From: Lachnospiraceae bacterium
Lineage (GTDB): Bacteria > Bacillota > Clostridia > Lachnospirales > Lachnospiraceae
NCBI GenBank assembly: GCA_017935565.1
Contig: JAGBHK010000007.1
Span: 1-64,000, forward strand
Reading direction: 5' to 3'
DNA: 64,000 nt
Shown: positions 15,994 through 26,182 of the stretch, in pieces
How the letters are laid out: each line of letters begins with the position of its first letter
How positions within the stretch are numbered: position 1 is the stretch's first letter
Made by a program: the position numbers and the translations under genes
Notes under the pieces: generated by a model
Seen by the model: only the letters and a program-made list of their open reading frames with translations
Databases searched by the model: none
Told to the model about the DNA's origin: nothing

Positions 15994-17208
15994 TTAAGCC
16001 ATTCTAATTCTCTGCTTGATACCAGAAACTTTAGCTGCAGCTTCTTCATATTTTTCGTGAGCCATTACGTTTGTAATAAATGCAAATTCATCAGTTACAT
16101 CATCTACTGTAACTACTTCAACTTCACCAAATGCAGCCTTTACTTCTGCTAATTTAGCATCCGCATTGCCTTCCACTCTTACAAAATATTTGTTTTCATC
16201 TGTCTTTATGTCAGCAATTTCAATTTTTTCTGGTTCCCAAACCATCTTAATGTGAGAATTTAAATATCTTGCCTCTTCAATAACATCAGCTACAACCGCA
16301 CTTGCTGTTGGTAACTTACCAGCACCACTACCATAGAACATAATGTCATCGATAACAGGACCTTTACAAAGAATACCATTCTTTACGCCATTTACGCTGA
16401 ACAAAGGATGTTCATCATCAATCATAAATGGTGCTACCATTGCGTAAATCTTACCATTTACATTCTTGCTCTTACCAAAAAGTTTAATTGACTTGTTCAT
16501 CTTCTTTGTGTATTTAAAATCTACATCAGTAATCTTAGTGATTCCTTCTGTATAAATGTCTTCAAAATCAACGTGACTACCATATGCCAATGATGAAAGA
16601 ATTGCTATTTTTCTACACGCATCATATCCTTCAACATCTGCTGTTGGATCCTTTTCGGCATAACCTAATGCTTGCGCCTCTTTTAATACATCATCAAATG
16701 ATGAGCCTTCTTTATCCATCTTTGTAAGGATAAAGTTTGTTGTACCATTTAAGATACCTGAAATTTCTGTAATATTATCACCTGTCAAAGACTCGTTAAG
16801 TGGTCTGATAATTGGAATACCACCACCAACACTTGCCTCAAACAAGAAGTTCTTATTCATCTTTTCTGCCAATGCAATAAGTTCTGGACCATATTTTGCA
16901 ACAAGTTCCTTATTTGAAGTACAATAATTCTTACCAGCCTCCAATGTAGCCTTTGCGAACTTATAAGCTGGATTAAGTCCACCCATTGCTTCCGCAACAA
17001 TATCTACCTCAGGATCATTTAAAATTATATCAAAGTCATGTACCAATACTGATTCCACAGGGTCACCAGGAAATTCTCTTAAATCAAGAACATACTTAAC
17101 ATTTACTTCATCTCCAACTCTCTTAGAGATAACCTCTTTATTCTGTGTTAATACCTCGTAAACACCTGAACCTACTGTACCATAACCTAAAACTGCAACA
17201 TTTACCAT
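15994..17208 (-). CDS. hom: Homoserine dehydrogenase
   Basis: NAD(P)-dependent reduction of aspartate semialdehyde to homoserine, the branch-point to threonine and methionine. 404 aa. Rossmann motif LGYGTVGSGV at the N-terminus, catalytic-domain motifs FEASVGGGIPIIRPL, NGTTNFI and GYAEKDPTADVEGYDA, and a short C-terminal ACT-like region (about 345-400) that may give threonine feedback. It follows an ACT-domain protein by 18 bp and precedes the putative homoserine kinase. Confidence 0.96.
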   Translation of the reverse strand: MVNVAVLGYGTVGSGVYEVLTQNKEVISKRVGDEVNVKYVLDLREFPGDPVESVLVHDFDIILNDPEVDIVAEAMGGLNPAYKFAKATLEAGKNYCTSNKELVAKYGPELIALAEKMNKNFLFEASVGGGIPIIRPLNESLTGDNITEISGILNGTTNFILTKMDKEGSSFDDVLKEAQALGYAEKDPTADVEGYDACRKIAILSSLAYGSHVDFEDIYTEGITKITDVDFKYTKKMNKSIKLFGKSKNVNGKIYAMVAPFMIDDEHPLFSVNGVKNGILCKGPVIDDIMFYGSGAGKLPTASAVVADVIEEARYLNSHIKMVWEPEKIEIADIKTDENKYFVRVEGNADAKLAEVKAAFGEVEVVTVDDVTDEFAFITNVMAHEKYEEAAAKVSGIKQRIRMA

Positions 17209-17226
17209 TGTTTATTCCTCCAAAAT

Positions 17227-17676
17227 TTATTCCTTAGCCAAAACCTTTACGTAATGTACACCATTACTGCCGCCCAATTCATCAACCATATCTGTAATAT
17301 CACCTGACGACGGTATGGCAACACTCATCGTCAACGACGCAATTCCATTAATTGGAATAGTTTGATGTATGGTCAATATATTTGCATCATAAGCCGCTAT
17401 AAGCTTAAGCAAATTAGACAGGATTCCCGGCTGGTCCTCCATCTGTAACACAAATGTAATTGTACTTCCTTTCGCATTTTCATGGAAAGGTGAAATATCA
17501 TCCTTATACTTATAGAAAGAACTTCTTCCAATACCTACTATCTCCGTAGCTTTTTGAACTGTCATAGTACTATCCTTATCAAGAAGTCTTTTAGCTTCTA
17601 TAACCTTCAATAAAACCTCTGGAACTGCTCTCTTTCTAATAAGGTAATACTTGTTTTCCTTATCTTTATCGCTCAT
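17227..17676 (-). CDS. ACT domain protein, PheB/UPF0735-like
   Basis: 149 aa from the ATG with GGAG eight bases upstream; an in-frame GTG nine bases earlier is possible. The N-terminal half contains a predicted helix-turn-helix-like segment (ATEIVGIGRSSFYKYKDDI) and the C-terminal half a single ACT domain (FVLQMEDQPGILSNLLKLIA) that usually binds amino acids. Proteins of this layout are often placed just before hom in Clostridia, as here. It may act as an amino-acid-responsive regulator; neither DNA binding nor the ligand is shown. Confidence 0.85.
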   Translation of the reverse strand: MSDKDKENKYYLIRKRAVPEVLLKVIEAKRLLDKDSTMTVQKATEIVGIGRSSFYKYKDDISPFHENAKGSTITFVLQMEDQPGILSNLLKLIAAYDANILTIHQTIPINGIASLTMSVAIPSSGDITDMVDELGGSNGVHYVKVLAKE

Positions 17677-17731
17677 TTTTTTCACTCCGTTTGTGTTTGT
17701 CTGTGAAATACATTTGTTTTTGTACCAAAGA

Positions 17732-17760
17732 ATATTATCATATAAATGTGATTATGGCAA
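17732..17760 (-). promoter_or_regulatory. Promoter of the ACT-hom-apgM operon
   Basis: Minus strand TTGCCA (17755-17760), 17-nt spacer, TAATAT (17732-17737). No T-box-like structure is apparent in the short leader. Confidence 0.65.
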
Positions 17761-17835
17761 GTAGTTTTTTGGTTAATAGCAGATTTTTATATATAAATCA
17801 CCTTTGATAATTCCCACCTACAATGAATTCCCCAT

Positions 17836-17870
17836 ATAAAAACAGTCGTGTACTTAACACACGACTGTTT
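17836..17870 (-). terminator. Terminator of cheW
   Basis: Stem AAACAGTCGTGT / ACACGACTGTTT followed on the minus strand by TTTTTAT, starting 9 bp beyond the cheW stop. Confidence 0.85.
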
Positions 17871-17878
17871 CGTAATTC

Positions 17879-18334
17879 TTATTCATACATGGAATTAACC
17901 ATATTCTCGATACTATCTTTTTCATCTGTTGACAAAAGATTGTACACATCAATTGTTACAACAATTCTATCTCCAAGATTTACCACCTTGTCAATATAGG
18001 CTGTTGTTCCACCTTTTACAATCACAGGAGCGTCATGGATATCTGTAGCATTAAAGATTTCATCTACCTTATCTACTTCCAACGCAATAGTAACTCCGCC
18101 TGTGTCTACAATAATGTACTGCTTTTCGCCTTCTTCGTCAGGCATACCAAATTTATTTCTCAAATTATAAACTGGAATTATTTTTCCACGAAGATTCATA
18201 ATTCCCTTAATGTAAGAAGCTGTGTTTGGTATTCTGATTACATCCTGCTCGTTTTCAATACCCTGAACTTTAGCAATGTCTACGCCATAAGTTTCATTGC
18301 CTAATTTAAATAAGACTGGTTTGTACTCTAACAT
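17879..18334 (-). CDS. cheW: Chemotaxis coupling protein CheW
   Basis: 151-aa two-SH3-like scaffold that links chemoreceptors to the kinase CheA. It shows the CheW signature: an N-terminal strand FKLGNETYGVDI, IRIPNTASYIKGIMNLRGKIIPV, VALEVDKV-type segment (ALEVDKVDEIF), and a C-terminal IDVYNLLS. A chemoreceptor is encoded at 45952-47697, far from it; no cheA, cheY or flagellar gene is in the window. It lies between prfB and the threonine operon with its own terminator. Confidence 0.93.
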   Translation of the reverse strand: MLEYKPVLFKLGNETYGVDIAKVQGIENEQDVIRIPNTASYIKGIMNLRGKIIPVYNLRNKFGMPDEEGEKQYIIVDTGGVTIALEVDKVDEIFNATDIHDAPVIVKGGTTAYIDKVVNLGDRIVVTIDVYNLLSTDEKDSIENMVNSMYE

Positions 18335-18365
18335 ATTTTCTCCTTTCTAAGAGGGTTGCCTCTGT

Positions 18366-19482
18366 TTAATTGTTTTTATTTAAATTTATCCATTTTAAAT
18401 ACGCATTAATGAATGGGTTAATATTACCGTCGAGCACGCTCTGTATATTTCCCACTTCTTCGTTCGTTCTGTGGTCTTTAACCATGGTGTATGGCTGCAT
18501 TACATAAGAACGAATCTGGCTTCCCCAGCCATTGTCTGAAACTTCTCCTCGAATATCAGACATTTTTTCCGCATTTTCCTGTTGTTTAAGCATATAAAGT
18601 TTAGACTTGAGCATTTTCATAGCTTTATCTTTGTTTTTGTGCTGAGAACGCTCATTTTGGCACTGAACCACTATACCTGTAGGTAAATGTGTGATTCTAA
18701 CAGCTGAAGATGTCTTGTTAATATGCTGACCACCTGCACCACTGGCACGATATGTGTCAATTTTAAGGTCATCTTCATTTACTTCCACATCAACATCTTC
18801 TTCAATATCCGGCATAACATCACAAGACACAAATGATGTCTGACGCTTTCCTGCCGCATTAAATGGTGAAATTCTTACGAGCCTGTGAACTCCACGCTCT
18901 GATTTCAAATAACCAAAAGCATTTTCACCATTAATCTGTAATGTAACGCTTTTAAATCCAGCTTCGTCACCATCAAGGAAATCAATAACTTCATACGAAA
19001 ATCCCTTTTGGTCTGCCCATCTACAATACATACGATATAACATAGACGCCCAATCACAAGATTCAGTTCCGCCTGCACCTGCATGTAATGTTAAAATTGC
19101 ATTGTCCTTGTCATACTCGTCAGATAACAAGGTTGCAACTCGCATTTCATCAAATTCAGCAATAAATTCTTTCAACAATTCGTCTATTTCTGGAATAAGT
19201 GCCTCATCATTTTCTTCATAACCCATTTGAATCAGCGTTTCCACATCCTCAAACTTTGTTTTAATCGACTCAAACTGCAATATAGAATCCTTAAGATTCT
19301 TTGCTTCTTTTACAAGTTCTTGTGCTTTATCTGCATCATTCCAAAAATCTGGCGATTCCATCTTCGCCTCTATTTCAGTAATTCTTTGACTCTTATGAGC
19401 GAAGTCAAAGTGAATCCCTCAATTCATTTAATGGTGTTTGGTAACCGTTTAATGTATATTTAAACTGATCAAGTTCTACCAC
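18366..19482 (-). CDS. prfB: Peptide chain release factor 2 (programmed +1 frameshift)
   Basis: Recognises UGA and UAA stop codons. Translation starts at GTG 19480-19482 (GAGGTG upstream), runs 25 codons to CTT, meets an in-frame TGA at 19405-19407 within CTT-TGA-C, and must shift +1 to continue; an AGGGAT stretch just upstream acts as the internal Shine-Dalgarno. The fused product is about 371 aa, normal for RF2. The codon-recognition tripeptide SPF (VRISPFNAAG) and catalytic GGQ (ASGAGGQHINKTSS) are present. RF2 levels set the frameshift rate, giving autoregulation. Confidence 0.96.
19404..19424 (-). promoter_or_regulatory. prfB: prfB programmed frameshift site
   Basis: Minus-strand order: AGG GAT TCA CTT TGA C. 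The UGA is the stop read by RF2 itself. The upstream AGGGA provides anti-SD pairing. After the slip the frame reads Leu-Asp-Phe, rejoining the conserved RF2 sequence. Confidence 0.95.
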
Positions 19483-19523
19483 TAATATCACCTCTTTTTT
19501 ATTATTATTTTAACTATTGAGAG

Positions 19524-22094
19524 TTATTTACGTCCGCAACACTGCTTATATTTCTTGCCACTTCCGCATGGACAAGGATCGTTTGGATAAACCTTTGCAT
19601 CTGCTCTCTTAACTGGAGCCTTTGCAACTGAATCATCCTTATTTGTACCTGTAACCTTAGCAACCTGCTCTCTTTCAACCTTCTGTTCAACTTGAACATG
19701 AAGAAGAAGTCTAACAGTATCTTCCTGAATACCTGCAGTCATCTCATCAAACATATCGAAACCGCTCATTCTGTATTCAACAACTGGGTCTCTCTGACCA
19801 TAAGCCTGTAAGCCAACACCTTGACGCAACTGATCCATATCGTCAATGTGATCCATCCATTTTCTATCAATAACCTTAAGAAGAATAACTCGCTCAAATT
19901 CTCTGAACTGTTCAATATCCGGGAATTCTTTTTCCTTTGCTTCATATAATGAAACAGCCTTTTCAACCAATTTATCAACAAGAGCCTGTTTCTTCATACC
20001 CTTCTTAACATCTTCGCCGAGTAATTCAACCACGTCAATATCAAATACAGGCTTAATTAAGCCATTAAGTTCGTCAATATCCCACTCTGATGAATGATTT
20101 TCATCTGTGAAGCACATATTAACCTTATTTTCAATAACATCAGAAATCATCTTCAAAATAGAATCTCTCATGCTTTCACCATTCAAAACACGAAGTCTTT
20201 CTTTGTAAATAATTTCTCTCTGGTCGTTGTTTACCTGGTCATATTCTAACAAGTTCTTTCTGATACCAAAGTTGTTATTTTCAATCTTTTTCTGAGCCGA
20301 TTCAATGGCATGAGAAAGCATTTTGTGCTCAATTCTATCATTTTCAGATACACCAGTCGCATTAAACACAGCAATCATTCTCTCTGAACCGAACAATCTC
20401 ATAATATTATCTTCCAATGAAATGAAGAATCTTGATTCACCTGGGTCACCCTGACGACCTGAACGACCACGAAGCTGGTTATCAATACGTCTTGAATCAT
20501 GTCTTTCTGTACCGATAATTTTCAAACCACCTGCAGCCTTTGCTTCATCGTCAAGCTTAATATCAGTACCACGACCAGCCATATTTGTAGCAATAGTAAC
20601 ATTTCCATGGATACCTGCTTCTGCTACAATTTCAGCTTCCTGTTCGTGGAATTTAGCATTTAATACTCTATGTTTAATGCCTCTCTTTGAAAGAAGCGCA
20701 CTAATTTCCTCTGAAGATTCAATAGTAATAGTACCAACAAGTACAGGCTGACCTTTCTTCTGGCTCTCTACTACTTCTTCTACGATAGCATTGAGTTTAC
20801 CTCTCTTTGATTTGTAAACTGCATCATCATAGTCAATTCTGGCAACTGGTCTATGTGTTGGAACTTCAACAACGTCCATTCCATAGATATTTCTAAATTC
20901 CTGTTCTTCTGTAAGAGCAGTACCTGTCATACCAGCTTTTTTCTCATATTTATTGAAGAAGTTCTGGAATGTAATAGTTGCAAGAGTTTTACTTTCTCTC
21001 TTGATTTTTACATGTTCCTTAGCTTCAATAGCCTGGTGAAGACCGTCTGAGAAACGTCTACCTGGCATAATACGACCTGTAAACTCATCTACGATAAGTA
21101 CTTCGTCATTCGAAACAACATAATCTTGGTCTCTAAACATAAGGTTATGAGCCTTCAACGCAAGAATGATATTGTGCTGAATTTCAAGATTTTCTGCATC
21201 AGCAAAGTTTTCAATATGGAAGAATTCTTCAACCTTCTTAACACCATCAGCTGTAAGGTTTACAACTCTATCCTTTTCATTTACAACAAAGTCACCTTCT
21301 TCTTTAACTTCTTCTTTCATAATGATATCCATCTTAGAAAGTTCAGTTGCAGAACCTCTTTTAAGCTGTCTAGCAAGAAGGTCACATGCCTCATAAAGTT
21401 TTGTAGACTTACCACTCTGTCCTGAAATAATAAGCGGAGTTCTAGCCTCATCGATAAGAATCGAGTCAACTTCATCGACGATAGCGTAGTTTAAGCCTCT
21501 TTGAACAAGCTGTTCCTTGTAAATAACCATGTTATCTCTAAGGTAATCGAAACCAAGCTCATTATTTGTAATATAAGTAATGTCGCAGTTGTATGCTTCT
21601 CTTCTCTCATCATTCTTCATGCTATTAAGAACACAACCAACTGAAAGACCTAAAAATCTATGAACCTGACCCATCCACTCAGCATCACGGTTTGCAAGGT
21701 AATCGTTAACTGTAACAACATGTACACCCTTACCTGTAAGAGCATTCAAATAAGCTGGAAGCAAACATGTCTGTGTCTTACCTTCACCAGTTTTCATTTC
21801 TGCAATACGTCCCTGATGCAAAATAATACCACCAATAAGCTGCACTCTGTAATGTTCCTGATTAAGAACTCTTCGTGCTGCTTCTCTAACTACCGCATAT
21901 GCCTCAACGAGCAAATCGTCAAGTGTTTCTCCTTTTTCATATCTATCCTTAAATTCTCTAGTTTTACCCTGAAGTTCATCATCAGACAACGCCATCATGC
22001 TATCTCTTAAAGCTTCAATCTTATCAACAAGAGGCGTAATTCTCTTTAATTCCCTTTCACTATGGGTTCCGAATATTTTAGTTATTATTCCCAT
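19524..22094 (-). CDS. secA: Preprotein translocase ATPase SecA
   Basis: Motor of Sec-dependent protein export. 856 aa from the ATG that begins MGIITKIFG; the frame opens at a TTG ten codons earlier, but GGAG precedes the ATG. Walker [19 protein letters not shown]-type [16 protein letters not shown], helicase motif [18 protein letters not shown], and the C-terminal zinc motif [14 protein letters not shown] are all intact. It is 41 bp upstream of prfB and co-oriented, the common secA-prfB order of Firmicutes. TTGCTA / TATAAG promoter-like hexamers sit about 80 bp upstream. Confidence 0.98.
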   Translation of the reverse strand: MGIITKIFGTHSERELKRITPLVDKIEALRDSMMALSDDELQGKTREFKDRYEKGETLDDLLVEAYAVVREAARRVLNQEHYRVQLIGGIILHQGRIAEMKTGEGKTQTCLLPAYLNALTGKGVHVVTVNDYLANRDAEWMGQVHRFLGLSVGCVLNSMKNDERREAYNCDITYITNNELGFDYLRDNMVIYKEQLVQRGLNYAIVDEVDSILIDEARTPLIISGQSGKSTKLYEACDLLARQLKRGSATELSKMDIIMKEEVKEEGDFVVNEKDRVVNLTADGVKKVEEFFHIENFADAENLEIQHNIILALKAHNLMFRDQDYVVSNDEVLIVDEFTGRIMPGRRFSDGLHQAIEAKEHVKIKRESKTLATITFQNFFNKYEKKAGMTGTALTEEQEFRNIYGMDVVEVPTHRPVARIDYDDAVYKSKRGKLNAIVEEVVESQKKGQPVLVGTITIESSEEISALLSKRGIKHRVLNAKFHEQEAEIVAEAGIHGNVTIATNMAGRGTDIKLDDEAKAAGGLKIIGTERHDSRRIDNQLRGRSGRQGDPGESRFFISLEDNIMRLFGSERMIAVFNATGVSENDRIEHKMLSHAIESAQKKIENNNFGIRKNLLEYDQVNNDQREIIYKERLRVLNGESMRDSILKMISDVIENKVNMCFTDENHSSEWDIDELNGLIKPVFDIDVVELLGEDVKKGMKKQALVDKLVEKAVSLYEAKEKEFPDIEQFREFERVILLKVIDRKWMDHIDDMDQLRQGVGLQAYGQRDPVVEYRMSGFDMFDEMTAGIQEDTVRLLLHVQVEQKVEREQVAKVTGTNKDDSVAKAPVKRADAKVYPNDPCPCGSGKKYKQCCGRK

Positions 22095-22221
22095 TTTTTC
22101 ATTATCTCCATTATCTTTTCTCAAATTTTCTTATTTTTCGTGGGCTCCTTACTTTTGGATATACTTCCACAACTTATATAATTCTACCACTTTTTAGCAA
22201 TATATTCAATAAAAATATAAA

Positions 22222-22260
22222 AGAAGTTCAACCTCCTCGTAAACAAAGGTTGAACTCCTT
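22222..22260 (-). terminator. Terminator of hpf
   Basis: Stem AGTTCAACCT / AGGTTGAACT followed on the minus strand by CTTCTTTTATATTTTT, 40 bp after the hpf stop. Confidence 0.85.
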
Positions 22261-22302
22261 CCATATTTTTTCAAGCGTCTCACGTCGCTTGGCTCATTAT
22301 CA

Positions 22303-22830
22303 CTAACATTCTGGTTCGATTAAACCATATGTGTTTCCTTTTCTCTTGTACACTACGTTAATCTCATCTGTGTCGCAATTTCTAAATACATAGAATGAAT
22401 GTCCTAATAATTCCATCTGTAAGCAAGCTTCTTCTGGATCCATAGGCTTAACTGCAAATCTCTTAGACTTTTCAATCTTGATGTTATCATCTTCATCATA
22501 TTCCTTTTCAAAGAAAGCTGCTGCAAATGATTCTCTTGCATGATTCTTTTCTATGATTTTATTCTTATATTTCTTTAACTGTCTTTCGATAACTTCCTGA
22601 ACTAAGTCGATAGATACATACATATCACTGCTAACTTCTTCAGCTCTAATAATACTTCCCTTAACCGGGATAGTAACTTCTATTTTTTGTCTCTCCTTCT
22701 CTACACTAAGTGTAACTGTAATCTCCGTATCAGTTGCGAAATACTTGTCAAGTTTTCCTAACTTGTCATAAATCGCTGATTTCAACCCTTCTGTAACCTC
22801 AATATTTTTTCCTGTAATAATGTAACGCAT
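22303..22830 (-). CDS. hpf: Ribosome hibernation promoting factor, long form
   Basis: 175-aa long-form HPF that dimerises idle 70S ribosomes into 100S particles. The N-terminal domain (about 1-100) has the beta-alpha-beta-beta-beta-alpha S30AE pattern; the C-terminal domain (about 120-175) holds KRFAVKPMDPEEACLQMELLGHSFYVF, the dimerisation module. Start is the ATG with AAGGAG eight bases upstream. It has its own promoter and terminator. Confidence 0.96.
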   Translation of the reverse strand: MRYIITGKNIEVTEGLKSAIYDKLGKLDKYFATDTEITVTLSVEKERQKIEVTIPVKGSIIRAEEVSSDMYVSIDLVQEVIERQLKKYKNKIIEKNHARESFAAAFFEKEYDEDDNIKIEKSKRFAVKPMDPEEACLQMELLGHSFYVFRNCDTDEINVVYKRKGNTYGLIEPEC

Positions 22831-22904
22831 GATGTCCACTCCTTTTTAGCTAAACTTGTAGAATACCCCTATTCTCACGTTCACGATACTCTACTGATAT
22901 ATGT

Positions 22905-22933
22905 ATTATACCACTTAATCTTATTTTTAGCAA
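22905..22933 (-). promoter_or_regulatory. Promoter of hpf
   Basis: Minus strand TTGCTA (22928-22933), 17-nt spacer, TATAAT (22905-22910). Confidence 0.75.
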
Positions 22934-22961
22934 GAATATTCTATTCCACTCATTAATATTT

Positions 22962-23489
22962 TTATTCAATAGTCACATCATAATGGTCAAGGCTATCTGT
23001 TTCTATCATTTCTATGCACCAACCATTTTCAACAGTACCTGTACAATCCAATTCTTCTACACTATAGTTTGAAATGTCATTAGGAATATCAACACCCCTA
23101 ACAAATGCAACATATTTTCCATTTATTTTTTGACTGTCAGCTATAACCTTACCACTCTCCACACTTAACGCACCTTGAATCTCATACATGTTATCAAAAT
23201 GTTTAGACCTTGACAAATAGACACATTCCGCGCATTCTTCGTCCTCTTTCTCAAACTTTACAATCACAGCGATAAGACCTAACTTTTCATTTTTAACAAC
23301 ATCTGATGTTTCAACAATTTCAACATTTTCATTGATGTCTAAAATGTACTCTTTTGCCATTTGTATTATCTTTTTATTATCATCTATTTTTACATAGTTT
23401 TTAGAAAAATGTAATCCCAATACTACAAATACAATTGCCAAAAGCAACACTGTTCCGATTATAATTATAATCTTTGACTTTTTCTTCAT
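22962..23489 (-). CDS. Membrane-anchored protein of unknown function
   Basis: 175 aa from the ATG preceded by GGAGG nine bases upstream. MKKKSK is followed by one strongly hydrophobic helix (about residues 6-27) and then an acidic extracytoplasmic domain with three Cys (AECV, LDCTG, GWCIE) and beta-strand alternation. The short lysine-rich head and absence of a lipobox suggest a single-pass anchor rather than a lipoprotein. No family recognised. It stands alone between hpf and the divergent SDR gene. Confidence 0.75.
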   Translation of the reverse strand: MKKKSKIIIIIGTVLLLAIVFVVLGLHFSKNYVKIDDNKKIIQMAKEYILDINENVEIVETSDVVKNEKLGLIAVIVKFEKEDEECAECVYLSRSKHFDNMYEIQGALSVESGKVIADSQKINGKYVAFVRGVDIPNDISNYSVEELDCTGTVENGWCIEMIETDSLDHYDVTIE

Positions 23490-23624
23490 AACGTAACTCC
23501 TCCACATACTTACAATAGCTTGTGACGAAATTATATCATAAAATTTCCATTTACACTACAACTTTACATCGTTTTCTGCTATAATACAAATCAAAACACC
23601 CATTAAACTCACAGGAGAATCCAC

Positions 23625-24356
23625 ATGAACAAAACAGTATTAATTACCGGTGCATCTCGCGGAATTGGCGCGGCTGCTGCAAAAGCATTTGCAAAAGAAG
23701 GATATAACCTTATCTTAATCTGTAAAAATAATATAGATAAATTAAATGAGATTGCAAAAGAAACTCGTATATATAACACCACAGTTCACACGATTCAGTG
23801 CGATGTTAGCAGTCCCACAGATATTGAAAACATTTTAAAACCATACCTTATATCGAATAATTTAATGCCTGACATTCTTGTAAACAATGCAGGTATTTCG
23901 CATATTGGCCTTTTACAGGATTTAAGTTACGAAGAATGGGACAATATTTTAGATACAAATTTGAAATCAATGTTTATGCTTAGCAAGCTTGTTATTCCAA
24001 GTATGGTAAATAAAAAATATGGCCGAATAATAAACATATCTTCTATGTGGGGAAATGTTGGCGCCTCTTGTGAGGTTGCTTATTCAGCATCAAAAGGCGG
24101 GGTTAATACATTTACAAAAGCGTTGGCAAAAGAATTGGCCCCAAGTGGTATCAGTGTAAATGCAATCGCATTCGGAGTTATCGACACTGAAATGAATCAA
24201 TTTTTATCAAAAGAAGATAGAGAAGCTCTCGCCGAAGAAATCCCAGCAGGCAGATTCGGGTCAGCTATCGAAGCTGCTGATATGATTGTGAATATTGCAA
24301 ACACACCAATATATATGACTGGACAGATTATTACTATGGATGGTGGTATGATTTAG
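23625..24356 (+). CDS. SDR oxidoreductase, possible EF-P 5-aminopentanone reductase
   Basis: 243-aa classical short-chain dehydrogenase. Cofactor motif TGASRGIGAA, NNAG, catalytic Ser in ISSMWG and YSASK (Tyr, Lys), and C-terminal MTGQIITMDGG. The ISSMWGNVGASCEVAYSASKGG block resembles the YmfI branch, which reduces 5-aminopentanone-modified EF-P, more than fatty-acid FabG; this subfamily call is from memory. RBS AGGAG. A TG-extended TATAAT lies about 40 bp upstream. Monocistronic with a strong terminator. Confidence 0.85.
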   Translation: MNKTVLITGASRGIGAAAAKAFAKEGYNLILICKNNIDKLNEIAKETRIYNTTVHTIQCDVSSPTDIENILKPYLISNNLMPDILVNNAGISHIGLLQDLSYEEWDNILDTNLKSMFMLSKLVIPSMVNKKYGRIINISSMWGNVGASCEVAYSASKGGVNTFTKALAKELAPSGISVNAIAFGVIDTEMNQFLSKEDREALAEEIPAGRFGSAIEAADMIVNIANTPIYMTGQIITMDGGMI

Positions 24357-24386
24357 AAAAAAGGAGTTGCGCAAGCAACTCCTTTT
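24357..24386. terminator. Bidirectional terminator
   Basis: AAAAAAGGAGTTGC-GCAA-GCAACTCCTTTT, between the convergent SDR gene and the Dlt-like operon; A and T tracts on both sides. Confidence 0.9.
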
Positions 24387-24402
24387 AAACTTAGAGCAAA
24401 CT

Positions 24403-25680
24403 CTACTCAAATAATTCTATTATTTTCTTTCTATCCGCCTTGCCATTTTCATTTACAGGTAAACTATCAACCTGCTTCAAATGAACTGGTTGGCAATATT
24501 CAGGTAATAATGATTTCAACGACTTCTTAATCACCTTCATATCACTATCACCCTCATATAACGCATATATTTCATCTTCTACAATTTCACATATTGCATC
24601 TTCAACGCCCGTAGCGTTGCACATTGCGCGCTCAATTTCCTCTAAACTTATACGATAACCTCGTATTTTTCGAAGATTGTCTTTGCGTCCAACAAACATA
24701 CATAATTCTTTCGCCCTTTGAGTCTTGCGCGGAATAACAGAAACATAATCACCTGAATAATGTTTACCCGAAGGCGTGTATAATACTATTTCACCATCCG
24801 TTTCTATATACGATCTATTATTCCACCTAGTACTTAAAGGAACATATTCCAACTCAATCGGTTTCTTTGTTTTAAAAATCATATGACTCCCTGTACTTTC
24901 CGATACTCCGTACAAATTAAAAATCACCACACCTGGAATCTTTTCAATCCAATAATTAATATACTTCGACTTCATTACATCGCCCACCAAAAACACAGCT
25001 TTCAGGTTAGGCGCTTCATTTGCAAATGCATCCATTTTCGCCATGCACTTTACAAAATATGGTGTTGTTTGAAAATGAGTCACATTATACTTTTTAACAG
25101 TATTTAAAAACTCTATCGGATAGTTTAATTTTTCTCTATTTCCGATAACAAGCGTAGCGCCACTAAATGCCATTCCATATATATCCTTAGCGGACGCATC
25201 AAATGCAAAATCCAACTGGTTCAATATAACATCCGACGATTTAAATCCTATTCTTTCCTTGTAATTAAACATAAACCATTCAAAATCATCCAAATACCTG
25301 GTCACAGTCTTCTTTTCACCGGTAGTCCCTGATGTTTTTATTAGGTACATTGGGATGTTCCACCTTATATACTCTGGTACATCATATTCTAACTCTGCAT
25401 TTTCATCCACAATCTGATACGGAATCATAACACATACTGCAGCAAGCATATCAATAACTGTGTCAATGCATCTTATATTTTTAATGTACAAGACTTTTAT
25501 GTTTTGACTTACCAGTTCTTCACCTCGTTTCTCCAATTTTTCAAATAATTCTGAAAATGTAATCGAATCATCTTCACAAACAATTGCCGGCTTTTCGGCA
25601 TACATTTTTGAATATAATTTCAAACGATATGATATTCTGCTATATCTCATGTAACCATTTTCCATCTTATTGTGTCTCAT
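24403..25680 (-). CDS. Short adenylate-forming ligase, DltA-like
   Basis: 425-aa ANL-superfamily adenylation enzyme. Motifs: P-loop IKTSGTTGEKK (about residue 115), QLDFAFDASAKDIY, NLYGVSESTGS (A5), SGDYV (A7), GRKDNLRKIRGYRISLEEIE (A8), and the C-terminal NENGKADRKK lysine (A10). It is about 75 residues shorter than typical DltA, mainly in the N-terminal part. Start ATG has GGAG seven bases upstream and overlaps the lipoprotein stop by 14 bp. It presumably charges the carrier protein encoded at 28511-28738. The substrate (D-alanine or another acid) is not decidable from sequence. Confidence 0.88.
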   Translation of the reverse strand: MRHNKMENGYMRYSRISYRLKLYSKMYAEKPAIVCEDDSITFSELFEKLEKRGEELVSQNIKVLYIKNIRCIDTVIDMLAAVCVMIPYQIVDENAELEYDVPEYIRWNIPMYLIKTSGTTGEKKTVTRYLDDFEWFMFNYKERIGFKSSDVILNQLDFAFDASAKDIYGMAFSGATLVIGNREKLNYPIEFLNTVKKYNVTHFQTTPYFVKCMAKMDAFANEAPNLKAVFLVGDVMKSKYINYWIEKIPGVVIFNLYGVSESTGSHMIFKTKKPIELEYVPLSTRWNNRSYIETDGEIVLYTPSGKHYSGDYVSVIPRKTQRAKELCMFVGRKDNLRKIRGYRISLEEIERAMCNATGVEDAICEIVEDEIYALYEGDSDMKVIKKSLKSLLPEYCQPVHLKQVDSLPVNENGKADRKKIIELFE

Positions 25681-26182
25681 AATAATACTCCACCCCTATC
25701 ACTTTATCATTCTGCAAACTAATCTGCACATTCACATTGCTTCCATAATAAATCAATGCCTTTTCCGTAGACTTATCGGCTGGTCCCATATTTTTTGCCA
25801 CCTCAGAAAGTCCCATTCCTAGGCAGATTCCATTAACCGCTTTGACATTCTCTTTGTCAATGTATATATTGGTAAGAATCTCCTTGCCATCAATCTCACT
25901 TGTCATAATTTCAAAATCTTTATAATAATAGAATCTGTCCGTTCCTTGATATGCGCAACTTTCAGAAACAAACATTGATTCGTAATCGCCAAGTTTTTTA
26001 TTAACCAACGCCCAATCTTCACCAATATTTACAGTTTTTCCATTGTATTCGAAAGAAAATGTTTTCTTTTCTTCCTCTTTTATTTCACTTACATCTTCGT
26101 ATTCGCCTTCATCCTTACAGCCAGTAAACGCAAATAAAAAGCTACATGCAAGCATAATATATATCAATATTTTCTTTTTCAT
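25667..26182 (-). CDS. Lipoprotein of unknown function
   Basis: 171 aa. Signal peptide MKKKILIYIMLACSF with lipobox FTGC (Cys about 21), then an acidic linker (DEGEYEDVSEIKEEEKK) and a globular domain with KTVNIGEDWALVNKKLGDYESM and GICLGMGLSEVAKNMGPAD, which reads like a small stability-sensor or copper-amine-oxidase-N-like fold, but no family is certain. It overlaps both neighbours (4 bp with the SGNH gene, 14 bp with the ligase), so it is firmly part of the operon and probably an outer-face partner of the acylation machinery. Confidence 0.8.
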   Translation of the reverse strand: MKKKILIYIMLACSFLFAFTGCKDEGEYEDVSEIKEEEKKTFSFEYNGKTVNIGEDWALVNKKLGDYESMFVSESCAYQGTDRFYYYKDFEIMTSEIDGKEILTNIYIDKENVKAVNGICLGMGLSEVAKNMGPADKSTEKALIYYGSNVNVQISLQNDKVIGVEYYYETQ

